The notes under the pieces were generated by a model. The model saw nothing but the letters and a program-made list of their open reading frames with translations, was not told the origin of the DNA and did no database searches. The translations under genes were made by a program, and so were the position numbers. DNA of 64,000 nucleotides, taken from JAEMQF01 sp963791595. Lineage in GTDB: Bacteria > Pseudomonadota > Gammaproteobacteria > Burkholderiales > Burkholderiaceae_C. The stretch covers positions 30,119 through 94,118 of the forward strand of contig CAWBTF010000006.1 in NCBI GenBank assembly GCA_963791595.1, read 5' to 3'. Shown here piece after piece: positions 25,227 to 35,743 of this stretch; position 1 is the stretch's first letter; each line of letters starts with the position of its first letter.

Positions 25227-26009
25227 ATGATCGTCTTCTGGATCGTTGTCGCGCTGTTCCTGCTCGGCGCGCTGTTGTTGACGCTGCCGCCGCTGCTGCG
25301 TGAAGGGCGCACCGGCGCGCCTGCGTTCGCGGTGTTCGTCGGATCCGTGATCGCGTTGGGCAGCGTGTCGACCTACGTCGCTCTCGGCCGCCCCGGCGCG
25401 GCGGCGCCGTACGCCGAGCAAGCAGCGCAGTCAGCGCAAGGCGCGCAGTCAGCGAACGCCGGCAACGCCGATGCGCGGCGCGGCGTCACGCCCGAGCAGA
25501 TCGAAAAGATGGTCGCTTCGCTCGCCGCGCGGCTCGAAGCCGAACCGAACGACGCCGCCGGCTGGCAGCGACTGGCCCGCTCGTACACCGTGCTCGGCCG
25601 CTACCGCGACGCTGCGGTCGCGATGCGCCGCGCGAGCCAGTTGACACCCGGCGATCCGAACCTGCTCGCCGAGCTGGCCGACCTGCTGGGCATGACCCAG
25701 GGCAAACGCCTGACCGGCGAACCGGCGCGTCTGGTGCAACAGGCGCTCGACCTCGACCCGCGCCACGCCAAGGCGCTCGCGCTGGCCGGCAGCGTGGCCT
25801 TTGAGGCGCGTGACTACGCCGCCGCGCGCGGCTACTGGGAGCGCCTGCTCGGCGTCTTGCCGCCCGATTCGCCGATGCAGCGTTCGGTTCGCGCCAACGT
25901 CGCCGAAGCCGCGTCGCTCGAACGCGGCGTGACACCGCTGGCCGCCGCGCCGGTGCAGGCGCCTGCTGCCGCGCGTTCCAGCGTCCTCGGCGGCGGCGCA
26001 CCGCGCTGA
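25227..26009 (+). CDS. ccmI: CcmI-like cytochrome c biogenesis TPR protein
   Basis: This is a 260-residue protein. The N-terminus MIVFWIVVALFLLGALL plus LPPLLR is typical of CcmI/CycH. A second helix (FAVFVGSVIALGSVSTYVAL) and a periplasmic TPR region follow (PNDAAGWQRLARSYTVLGRYRDA, PNLLAELADLLGMTQGK, HAKALALAGSVAFEARDY). CcmI binds the C-terminus of apocytochromes in system I. No other ccm gene is in the window, while ResB-CcsA (system II) is nearby, so it may serve as an apocytochrome chaperone for this locus. The start is ATG 25227 with CGAGG upstream. Confidence 0.85.
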   Translation: MIVFWIVVALFLLGALLLTLPPLLREGRTGAPAFAVFVGSVIALGSVSTYVALGRPGAAAPYAEQAAQSAQGAQSANAGNADARRGVTPEQIEKMVASLAARLEAEPNDAAGWQRLARSYTVLGRYRDAAVAMRRASQLTPGDPNLLAELADLLGMTQGKRLTGEPARLVQQALDLDPRHAKALALAGSVAFEARDYAAARGYWERLLGVLPPDSPMQRSVRANVAEAASLERGVTPLAAAPVQAPAAARSSVLGGGAPR

Positions 26010-26031
26010 GAACCCGCGCCGCGCTTCGGCG

Positions 26032-26565
26032 TCACTGCGCCGGCTTGGAGCCGATATAGGCCTTGGCGTCGGCGTGGCCCTGCGCGGCGGCGCGGCCGAT
26101 CCACTTGCGCGCCTCGTCGACGTCTTGCACCACGCCGCTGCCGGTGAGAAACAGGATGCCCAGGCTGTACTGCGCGTCGGCGTGACCCTGGCGCGCGGCC
26201 TCGAAATACCACTGCGCGGCCAGGCGCTGCGGGTCGGCGTCGGGCGGCAGCGCAGCCAGGCCGTAGGCATACATGTTGCCTAGGTGGAACTGGGCTTCGG
26301 CCAGGCCCTGCCGCGCCGCGCGTTCGAACCACTGCAAGGCCAGGGCGTCGCTTTCGCGCACGCCGTGGCCGTGGTAGTACAGCAGCGCCAGACGCGACTG
26401 GGCGAGCGGGTTGCCGGCGCGCGCCAGGGGTTCGAGCAGGCGCACGGCGGTGGGGTAGTCCTTGCGGTTGACGGCGGCCGCCGCGTCTTGCAGCGCGTCG
26501 GCCGCCACGAGCGTTGTCACGATCGACAGGCCGATGCTGATGATCAGGTTTCGGAATATTGTCAT
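26032..26565 (-). CDS. Secreted Sel1-repeat protein
   Basis: This is a 177-residue protein with an N-terminal hydrophobic signal (LIISIGLSIVTTLVAADA). It has about four Sel1-like repeats (NPLAQSRLALLYYHGHGV, LAEAQFHLGNMYAYGLA, HADAQYSLGILFLTGSGV, HADAKAYIGSKPAQ). Such proteins are protein-protein scaffolds. GGAGACCCTGC precedes the ATG at 26565. The start overlaps that of the divergent kinase gene at 26564, so the two must share one regulatory region within each other's coding sequence. Confidence 0.88.
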   Translation of the reverse strand: MTIFRNLIISIGLSIVTTLVAADALQDAAAAVNRKDYPTAVRLLEPLARAGNPLAQSRLALLYYHGHGVRESDALALQWFERAARQGLAEAQFHLGNMYAYGLAALPPDADPQRLAAQWYFEAARQGHADAQYSLGILFLTGSGVVQDVDEARKWIGRAAAQGHADAKAYIGSKPAQ

Positions 26566-28099
26566 GCAGGGTCTCCGCGGCGGTCCGGACGGGGATGCAA
26601 TCGGCATACCCGGCCGAACCGAAGCCGCCGGCCCCACGCCGGCGCGCGCGACGCGCCAAGCCGCCGATGACGCGCAGCCGCTGGCGCTGCGCGACTCGCT
26701 GCGCGGCAAGGGCGCGCTCGCCACCTTTCTGTTGTTCGCCTATCTGGTCGGATCGGCCTGGTACCTGGACAGCGAGCGCGGCAAGATCCTCGAAGCCGTT
26801 GCCGCGCTGGACCTGCTGGCGCGGCACGAGCGCGCGGTGGCGCTGACCGAGGCGAGCGTGAACCGCACGCTGGCCGAAGTCGACGTCGGGAGTTTCCGCG
26901 CCTCGGCGCCGGACCCGGCGCGCCCGGCGGACGGGGCGCCGGCATTGGCGTCAAGCGTGCACTGGTTCGACGCGCTCGACGAGTTCGACCCCGGTTACGC
27001 CCGCTTGCAACGGGCCCTGGTGCGCGCCTCGCAGGGGCTGGCGGAAAAACCGCTGCAAGACGACTGGATCGCGCTGCGCGAGACGCTGGTTCGCACCGCC
27101 GACGAGCTGGAAATCCGGCGCGCCACGCTCACCGAACAGCGCGAGGCGATGACGCTCGTCTACCAGCGCCGCTACGACGCGGTGACGCTCGACCTGCTGT
27201 TGCTCGCCGGCGTGGGGCTGGTGCTGTTCGGTTCGGCCGCGGCCTGGTTCTTCGCGCGCCTGGCCGGCGACATCGCCCGCCTCGAAGCGCATGCGCGGAG
27301 AATCGTGCGCGGCACGCGTGGCGTTGCGCTCGAGGTGCGCCGCGCTGACGAGCTTGGCCACCTGATGCGCGCCGTGAACCGCATGGCGATCGACCTGGAT
27401 GAGCGCGAAAAGCAGATCGAGCTCGACAACGAGCGCCGCGCCTACCGCGACAAGATGGCGAGCGTGGGCGCGCTCGCCGCCGGCATCGCGCACGAAGTCA
27501 ACAACCCGCTGGCGGCGATCGCCGGCGCGGCGCAGGCGTTGCGCGGCGCGGCCGAGCCGATGACGCCGCGGCAGCTCGACGCGCCCACCGCGCTGATCCT
27601 GGCGCAGGCTGAACGCGCCGCGCGCGCGGCGCGCCAGTTGGCCGAGGCCGCCGCGCCCGAAGCTGCCGAGCCCGATTGGATCGACCTGAACGCCTTGCTG
27701 CGCCGCATGATCCATCTCATCGGATACGACCGGCGCTACCGCCAGTTGCGCATCGAAACCTCGCTCGACCTGGGTTTACCCGCAGTTCGCACCGCGGGCG
27801 ATGCGCTTCGCCAGGTGCTGATGCAGATCGTCTCGGTCGCTTGCGACGCGCTCGTGGCGGCTGGCCAGTCCGGCGCGACGCTGCGCCTGGCCACCGGCAG
27901 GAATGGGTCGGAGCCGACGCTGCAGCTGACCTTGCCGCCGGTGCTCGACGTGAACCGCCACGAGTTGCAGCGAACCTTGGCGATCTGCCGTGCGATGATC
28001 GAAGCGCAGGGTGGCCGGATTGCTCTACATCAAGACGACGCAGCCCTGCTTCGCATTCAATTGAGTCTGCCCGAATGTGCGGGCGGCGATTCGGGGTAG
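26564..28099 (+). CDS. Membrane histidine kinase with HAMP domain and reduced ATPase domain
   Basis: This is about 511 residues. TM1 is at ~48-64, a periplasmic helical region at ~65-205, and TM2 at ~208-230 (LLLLAGVGLVLFGSAAAWFF). A HAMP domain follows (LAGDIARLEAHARRIVRG... ELGHLMRAVNRMA), then an intact H-box, GIAHEVNNPLAAIAG, at ~308. The C-terminal part has a recognisable fold (ALRQVLMQIVSVACDALVA in place of the N-box) but no DxGxG or GxGLGL. The gene ends three bases before the NtrC-type regulator, its likely partner. The start at 26564 is uncertain because no strong ribosome binding site is seen. Confidence 0.84.
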   Translation: MQGLRGGPDGDAIGIPGRTEAAGPTPARATRQAADDAQPLALRDSLRGKGALATFLLFAYLVGSAWYLDSERGKILEAVAALDLLARHERAVALTEASVNRTLAEVDVGSFRASAPDPARPADGAPALASSVHWFDALDEFDPGYARLQRALVRASQGLAEKPLQDDWIALRETLVRTADELEIRRATLTEQREAMTLVYQRRYDAVTLDLLLLAGVGLVLFGSAAAWFFARLAGDIARLEAHARRIVRGTRGVALEVRRADELGHLMRAVNRMAIDLDEREKQIELDNERRAYRDKMASVGALAAGIAHEVNNPLAAIAGAAQALRGAAEPMTPRQLDAPTALILAQAERAARAARQLAEAAAPEAAEPDWIDLNALLRRMIHLIGYDRRYRQLRIETSLDLGLPAVRTAGDALRQVLMQIVSVACDALVAAGQSGATLRLATGRNGSEPTLQLTLPPVLDVNRHELQRTLAICRAMIEAQGGRIALHQDDAALLRIQLSLPECAGGDSG

Positions 28100-28102
28100 C
28101 CG

Positions 28103-29482
28103 ATGTCAGATCTGAACGTTCTGGTCGTCGACGACGAACCGGCGGTTCGCCAGGTGCTGGCCGCCGCGATCGCCAAGGCCGGCTACGGCGTGGATTCAGC
28201 GGCGTCGGCGGCGCAGGCCCTGGCCAAACTCGAGAGCGCGTCGTTCGACGTCGTGCTCAGCGACGTGTTCATGCCGGTGATGGACGGCATCGAGCTGCTC
28301 AAGCAGGCGCGCGCGCGCGGCCACGCCGCGACCTTCATCATGGTCACCGCGTTCGCGTCGGTCGATTCGGCGATCGACGCCATCAAGGCCGGCGCCTGGG
28401 ACTACATCACCAAGCCGGTGCGCAACGAAGAAATCCTGCATCGCCTGCAGCAGATCGATTCGATGCGCGGCCTGCGCGAAGAAAACCGCGCGCTGCGCAG
28501 CCTGGTGCTGGGCGGGGGCGACAAGGCCTTCGCCTTCAATTCGCCCGCGATGCAGGCGGTGGAGCGGCTGGTGAGCCGCGTCGCGCCGACCGACAGCACG
28601 GTGCTCATCACCGGCGAAAGCGGCACCGGCAAGGGCGTCACGGCGCGCCGGCTGCACGAGTTGTCGGCGCGGCGCGACGGGCCGTTCGTCAGCGTGAACT
28701 GCGCGGCGATACCTGAGAACCTGCTCGAGAGCGAGCTGTTCGGCCACACCAAGGGCGCCTTCACGAGCGCCGACCGGTCGCGCAAGGGCCTGTTCATGCA
28801 GGCCGATCATGGCAGTATCTTCCTCGACGAAATCGGCGAGCTGCCGCTGTCGATGCAGACCAAGCTGCTGCACGTGATCGAGGCCAAGGAAGTGCGCGCG
28901 CTCGGCTCGGAGCAGGTGCGCAAGGTCGACGTGCGCATCATCGCCGCGACCAACCGCGACCTGCCCGCCGCGGTGGCGCAGGGGCGCTTTCGCGAAGACC
29001 TGTTCTTCCGACTGTCGGCGTTCCAGATTCAGATGCCGCCGCTGCGCGAGCGCCGCGCCGACATTCCCGGGCTGCTGCGCCACCTGATCGCGCAGCGCAT
29101 CCTGCCTTCGGGCAGCACGGCCCAGCTCACGCTGGATCCGGAAGCGGAAGACCTGCTGTGCAACTTTTCCTGGCCGGGCAACGTGCGCCAGCTCGAGAAT
29201 GTGTTGCACCGCGCCGCGATCCTGGCCGACGGCGGCTGCATTCGCGTCGCCGACCTGCCGCCCGAGGTGACGCGCAGCGCCGGCGGCGCGGCCGAGGAGC
29301 AGGCCGCGGTCGGCGTGGAGGGCAGCCTGCGCGAGCGCGTGCGGCGCTTCGAGCTGTCGCTGATCCGCCGCGCGATCGACGAGGCCGACGGCGACCGGCG
29401 CTTGGCCGCGCAGCGCCTGGGCATCGGCCTGTCGAGCCTGTACCGCAAGCTCGAAGAAGCTTCCGACGACGCCTTGGTCTGA
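28103..29482 (+). CDS. NtrC-family sigma54-dependent response regulator
   Basis: This is a 459-residue protein with a receiver domain at ~1-120 (VVDDEPAVRQ, phospho-acceptor Asp at about 53 in VVLSDVFMPVMDG, TKP). The AAA+ domain at ~145-375 has Walker A GESGTGKG, a sigma54-contact loop GAFTSA (instead of GAFTGA), Walker B GSIFLDEIGEL and VDVRIIAATNRDL. A Fis-type helix-turn-helix is at ~415-455 (LAAQRLGIGLSSLYRKLEE). It would activate -24/-12 promoters, and several candidates precede cytochrome genes in this window. It is encoded directly after two kinases. The Gly-to-Ser change in the contact loop is unusual and could affect activity. Confidence 0.93.
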   Translation: MSDLNVLVVDDEPAVRQVLAAAIAKAGYGVDSAASAAQALAKLESASFDVVLSDVFMPVMDGIELLKQARARGHAATFIMVTAFASVDSAIDAIKAGAWDYITKPVRNEEILHRLQQIDSMRGLREENRALRSLVLGGGDKAFAFNSPAMQAVERLVSRVAPTDSTVLITGESGTGKGVTARRLHELSARRDGPFVSVNCAAIPENLLESELFGHTKGAFTSADRSRKGLFMQADHGSIFLDEIGELPLSMQTKLLHVIEAKEVRALGSEQVRKVDVRIIAATNRDLPAAVAQGRFREDLFFRLSAFQIQMPPLRERRADIPGLLRHLIAQRILPSGSTAQLTLDPEAEDLLCNFSWPGNVRQLENVLHRAAILADGGCIRVADLPPEVTRSAGGAAEEQAAVGVEGSLRERVRRFELSLIRRAIDEADGDRRLAAQRLGIGLSSLYRKLEEASDDALV

Positions 29483-29561
29483 TGGCAGCAGACTTGCCGC
29501 GCGCGGGCCGTCCGCCGCGTGCGGCGGATGCAGGGGCGCCACACGCCACGTACATGCCCTC

Positions 29562-29577
29562 TGGCATGGAAATCGCA
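29562..29577 (+). promoter_or_regulatory. Candidate sigma54 promoter for the Sel1-cytochrome gene
   Basis: TGGCATGGAAATCGCA has TGGCA, G at position 7, and TCGCA with one change in the -12 block, at the correct spacing. It lies 58 bases before the ATG at 29620. Confidence 0.45.
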
Positions 29578-29619
29578 CACCTTCGGCCTGGGTTCACGCT
29601 CGGGCGGAGGGACGAGGCG

Positions 29620-30603
29620 ATGGTTGCAGCGTGGCGCCGCGGCGCGTTGAGGATGGCGATGCTGGTGTCGATGCTGCTGTTCGGCGCCGCGGCCGGCGCG
29701 GCGCCGGCCGACGACCACGAGCGCGGCCTGCAGGCCTACCGGCGCGGTGACGTGGTCACGGCGATGGCGGCGCTGCGCGGCCCGGCGCAGGCCGGCCACG
29801 CGCCGTCGCAGTCGCTGCTGGCGTTCATTCTGGACCGCGCCGACTACCGCGACGAGGCCGCCCGGCTGTACCGCGACGCCGCCGCGCAAGACGACGCCGA
29901 AGGCCACGCCGGTCTGGCCAGCCTGTACCTCACCGGCCGCGGCGTTGCCAAAGATGAGAAGCTGGCGCTGCGGCATTTCTCAAAAGCGGCGGAGCTGGGG
30001 CACGCCGCGTCGGTCGATATGCTGGCCGACGCCTACCTGAAGAAGCAATTCGGGCTCGATGCCGACGGCCCGGACGCCGCCGGCGCAGTGAGCGCCTGGC
30101 GCCGCGCCGCGGCGCAGGGCCATCTCGCCTCGGCCCAGGCGCTGGCTTTGGCCTACCGAGTCGGCCGCCACGGCGTGGCCGTTGACGCGGTGCAGGCCGC
30201 ATCCTGGCAGGCACGCGCCGACGAGCTGCGCAAGCAGCAGCAGGCGGCGGCGCCTGCGGCGAGGGTGCCAAATGAGGGGCGGCGCGCGAGCCCGCCTGGA
30301 TCGATGGGTCGGCCGTGCCGGGCTTTGTGCCTCGCTCTGGGCGGGCCCGCCGCCTCGCTTGCCGGAGACGCCCTCGCCGGGGCTGACCTCTACCGGCGCC
30401 ACTGCGCCTCCTGCCACGGCGCGGACGGCCGGCCGGTGCTGCCGGCGGCGCCGGATTTGTCGCGCCCCACCGCCTTGCTCAAGCCTGACCTGGCGCTGCT
30501 CGGCACGATCCGCGGCGGGCGCGGTGCGATGCCGGCGTACGCCGGGCAATTGCGCGACCGCGAAATCCTCGACATCGTGACCCACCTGAGAACGCTGCGA
30601 TGA
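29620..30603 (+). CDS. Sel1-repeat protein fused to a class I cytochrome c domain
   Basis: This is a 327-residue protein. After a signal peptide (MLVSMLLFGAAAGAAPADD), Sel1-like repeats fill ~30-215 (EGHAGLASLYLTGRGVAKDEKLAL, LGHAASVDMLADAYLKK). A second hydrophobic signal-like stretch (CLALGGPAASLAGDALAGA) is at ~235-255 and a monoheme cytochrome domain at ~255-327 (CASCHGADG, GAMPAYAG as Met ligand). The internal signal-like stretch and an ATG at 30272 in another frame suggest these may originally be two genes joined by a frameshift between 30265 and 30345. GGAGG lies 9 bases before the ATG at 29620. It overlaps the propeller gene by ATGA. Confidence 0.72.
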   Translation: MVAAWRRGALRMAMLVSMLLFGAAAGAAPADDHERGLQAYRRGDVVTAMAALRGPAQAGHAPSQSLLAFILDRADYRDEAARLYRDAAAQDDAEGHAGLASLYLTGRGVAKDEKLALRHFSKAAELGHAASVDMLADAYLKKQFGLDADGPDAAGAVSAWRRAAAQGHLASAQALALAYRVGRHGVAVDAVQAASWQARADELRKQQQAAAPAARVPNEGRRASPPGSMGRPCRALCLALGGPAASLAGDALAGADLYRRHCASCHGADGRPVLPAAPDLSRPTALLKPDLALLGTIRGGRGAMPAYAGQLRDREILDIVTHLRTLR

Positions 30604-31670
30604 AAGCGCCGCGGCACACGCGTCTCGGGTTCCAATTCGCCCTGGGGATCAGCCTGGGCATCGCGCTCGGCCCGGCGGCGCCGGCCCACGCGCAGCGCAT
30701 CAAGGACGTGTTCGAAGTCGGCCCATCGGTCTACGTGCGCGCGCTGACCGTCGAACCCGCGCGCGGCGCGCTGTGGGTGGGCACGTCGGCGGGGGTGCAC
30801 GAAGTCGACCTGGGCAACGCCAAGGTCCGCAACACCTTCACGCGCAAGGAGGGCCTGGCCAACGAATACGTGTTCGCGGTGGGCATCGACCGCGACGGCC
30901 ACAAGTGGTTCGGCACCAACGCCGGCGGCGCGTCGCGCTACAAGGACGGCCGCTGGAAGACCTTCTTTCCGATGCACGGCCTGGCCGACTACTGGATCTA
31001 TTCGTTCGCGCAGCAGCGCAACGGCGACTTCTGGATCGGCACCTGGGCCGGCGTGAACAAGCTCGATGCGAAGAGCGGCAAGTTCAGCACCTACGTCAAG
31101 GAGCTGGTCAACGAGTGGGTCTACGGCATCGCGGTGGACGCGCTCGACCGCGTCTGGTTCGGCACCGAAGGGGGGGTGTCGATGTTCGACGGCAAGCAGT
31201 GGCGAGCGTGGACGCACGCCGACGGCCTGGGCGCGCCGAACAACGACAAGCTGCCGTTCTCCGCGAACACGGGGCTGGGCACACGCACCCGGCACGACTT
31301 GTCGGTGGGCGCCGAAGGCCCGGCGACCTACAACCCGAACTACGTGTTTTCGATCCTCGCCGCGGCCGACGGCAGCATCTGGGCCGGCACCTGGGGCGCG
31401 GGCGCGTCGCGCTGGGACGGCAAGGCCTGGACCAACTTCACCGCGCAGGACGGGCTGGCCGGCAACATCGTCTACAGCATCGCGCAGGGGCGCGACGGTG
31501 CGCTCTGGTTCGGCACCAACCAGGGCGTGTCGCGCTGGGACGGCAAGGCGTTCAAGAACCTGGGCGTCGCCGACGGTCTGCTCGAACGCAATGTTTACGC
31601 GCTGGCGGTCGCGCCGGGTGGGGATGTGTGGGCCGGCACGAAGCGCGGCGTCGCACGCATCGTGAATTGA
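30600..31670 (+). CDS. Periplasmic two-component-regulator-type (reg_prop) beta-propeller
   Basis: This is a 356-residue protein with a signal peptide ending near AHAQ. It has reg_prop repeats with the signature (I/V)WxGTxxGxxxxD: ALWVGTSAGVHEVD, HKWFGTNAGGASRY, DFWIGTWAGVNKLD, VWFGTEGGVSMFD, IWAGTWGAGASRWD, LWFGTNQGVSRWD and VWAGTKRGVARI. In Bacteroidetes hybrid sensors such propellers are the periplasmic domain of the kinase; here it is a separate protein. The next two genes encode a second propeller and a hybrid kinase, so a split sensor is plausible. Confidence 0.9.
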   Translation: MKAPRHTRLGFQFALGISLGIALGPAAPAHAQRIKDVFEVGPSVYVRALTVEPARGALWVGTSAGVHEVDLGNAKVRNTFTRKEGLANEYVFAVGIDRDGHKWFGTNAGGASRYKDGRWKTFFPMHGLADYWIYSFAQQRNGDFWIGTWAGVNKLDAKSGKFSTYVKELVNEWVYGIAVDALDRVWFGTEGGVSMFDGKQWRAWTHADGLGAPNNDKLPFSANTGLGTRTRHDLSVGAEGPATYNPNYVFSILAAADGSIWAGTWGAGASRWDGKAWTNFTAQDGLAGNIVYSIAQGRDGALWFGTNQGVSRWDGKAFKNLGVADGLLERNVYALAVAPGGDVWAGTKRGVARIVN

Positions 31671-31692
31671 TCGTCAGGAAGCGGGAGCAAAC

Positions 31693-32940
31693 ATGGCCAT
31701 CAACTTCACCGCCGTCGGCCTGGGCGCGATCGCGCTGGGCGCCGCGCTCGCCGGCGCGTACCAGCTCGGCCGTGGCAGCTCGGCGAACTCGGCATCCAGC
31801 GTCGGCTTGCAGACCGCGCAGGCACCTGCGGCACAGACCCCCGCCGCGGCAGCGCCGCCGATCCCCGGCCACCCGGCGATTCCACCGCCGCAGCGCGAAG
31901 GCAAGGTCGGCTCCGACCCGGCGCAGAAGTTCACGCACTTTCGCGTCGGCAACAAGAACGTGAAGCGCATCTTTGCCGACGGCGACACGGTGTGGGTCGG
32001 CACCTCGGGCGGCGTGGTGCGCTACGACACGCGCAGCGACGACTACAAGCTGTTCGACGTGAAGAGCGGGCTGCTCTCCAACGGCGTGTTCTACGTGGGC
32101 AAGCTCGACGGGCGCGTCGTGCTCGGCACCTACGGCGGGGGCATGTCGCTGCTCGACGCCAAGACCGAAAAATGGGACACCTACAACATCCCCGAAGGCC
32201 TGGGCGACGCCTTCGTCTACGACGTGCTCAAGACCCGCAACGGCGATGTCTGGATCGCCACCTGGTCGGGCGTGAACCGGGTGCGCGGCGGCAACCTGAA
32301 AGACCGCTCCCAGTGGGAACTGCACACGGTACAGAGCACGCAGGGCGGCCTGCCCAACGACTGGGTTTACGGCCTGGCCGAAGGCAAGGACGGCGAGGTC
32401 TGGCTCGGCACCGAAGGGGGCCTCGCGCGCCTCAAGGACGGCCGTTGGGAAAACTGGAACCACGCCAAGGGGCTGGGCGCGCCGTACGAGCGCGTGAAGA
32501 ACGCGATCGACTTCAAGAACGACCCGGCCAAGGTGTCGGAGCACCACGCCAAGCAGAAAGAAGAGATGGGCCTCAGCAAGGTCGAGGTCGCTTACAACCC
32601 GAACTACATCGTCTCGCTCGCGGTCGACCGCGACGGCGTGGTCTGGGCCGGCACCTGGGGCGGTGGGCTGTCGCGCTTCGACGGCCAGAAGTGGACCCAG
32701 TACACGGTGGCCGAAGGACTGCCCGGCAACCATGTGTTCATGCTGCACGTCGACCCGAAAGGCGTGCTCTGGATCGGCACCAACAATGGCCTGGCGAAGT
32801 TTCGCGAGGGCGGCGGCTTCCAGGTGCTGACGACGCACGACGGCCTGTTCAACAACGCGGTTTTCTCGATGGCGACGGCACGCGACGGCACGCTGTGGGT
32901 CGGCAGCTTCGGCGGCGTGGCACGCATCAAGCCGTCTTGA
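31693..32940 (+). CDS. Membrane-anchored reg_prop beta-propeller
   Basis: This is a 415-residue protein. A hydrophobic N-terminus (AVGLGAIALGAALAGAYQLG) probably stays as an anchor, followed by an Ala/Pro linker to ~residue 75. Reg_prop blades follow (VWVGTSGGVVRYD, VVLGTYGGGMSLLD, VWIATWSGVNRV, VWLGTEGGLARLKD, VWAGTWGGGLSRFD, LWIGTNNGLAKF, LWVGSFGGVARI). It is a paralogue of 30600-31670. AGGAAGCGGGAG precedes the ATG at 31693. Ligand and partner are unknown; the downstream hybrid kinase is the obvious candidate. Confidence 0.9.
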   Translation: MAINFTAVGLGAIALGAALAGAYQLGRGSSANSASSVGLQTAQAPAAQTPAAAAPPIPGHPAIPPPQREGKVGSDPAQKFTHFRVGNKNVKRIFADGDTVWVGTSGGVVRYDTRSDDYKLFDVKSGLLSNGVFYVGKLDGRVVLGTYGGGMSLLDAKTEKWDTYNIPEGLGDAFVYDVLKTRNGDVWIATWSGVNRVRGGNLKDRSQWELHTVQSTQGGLPNDWVYGLAEGKDGEVWLGTEGGLARLKDGRWENWNHAKGLGAPYERVKNAIDFKNDPAKVSEHHAKQKEEMGLSKVEVAYNPNYIVSLAVDRDGVVWAGTWGGGLSRFDGQKWTQYTVAEGLPGNHVFMLHVDPKGVLWIGTNNGLAKFREGGGFQVLTTHDGLFNNAVFSMATARDGTLWVGSFGGVARIKPS

Positions 32941-32958
32941 GCGGCAGCGGCTTGCACG

Positions 32959-35741
<2,783 letters not shown>

Positions 35742-35743
35742 AG

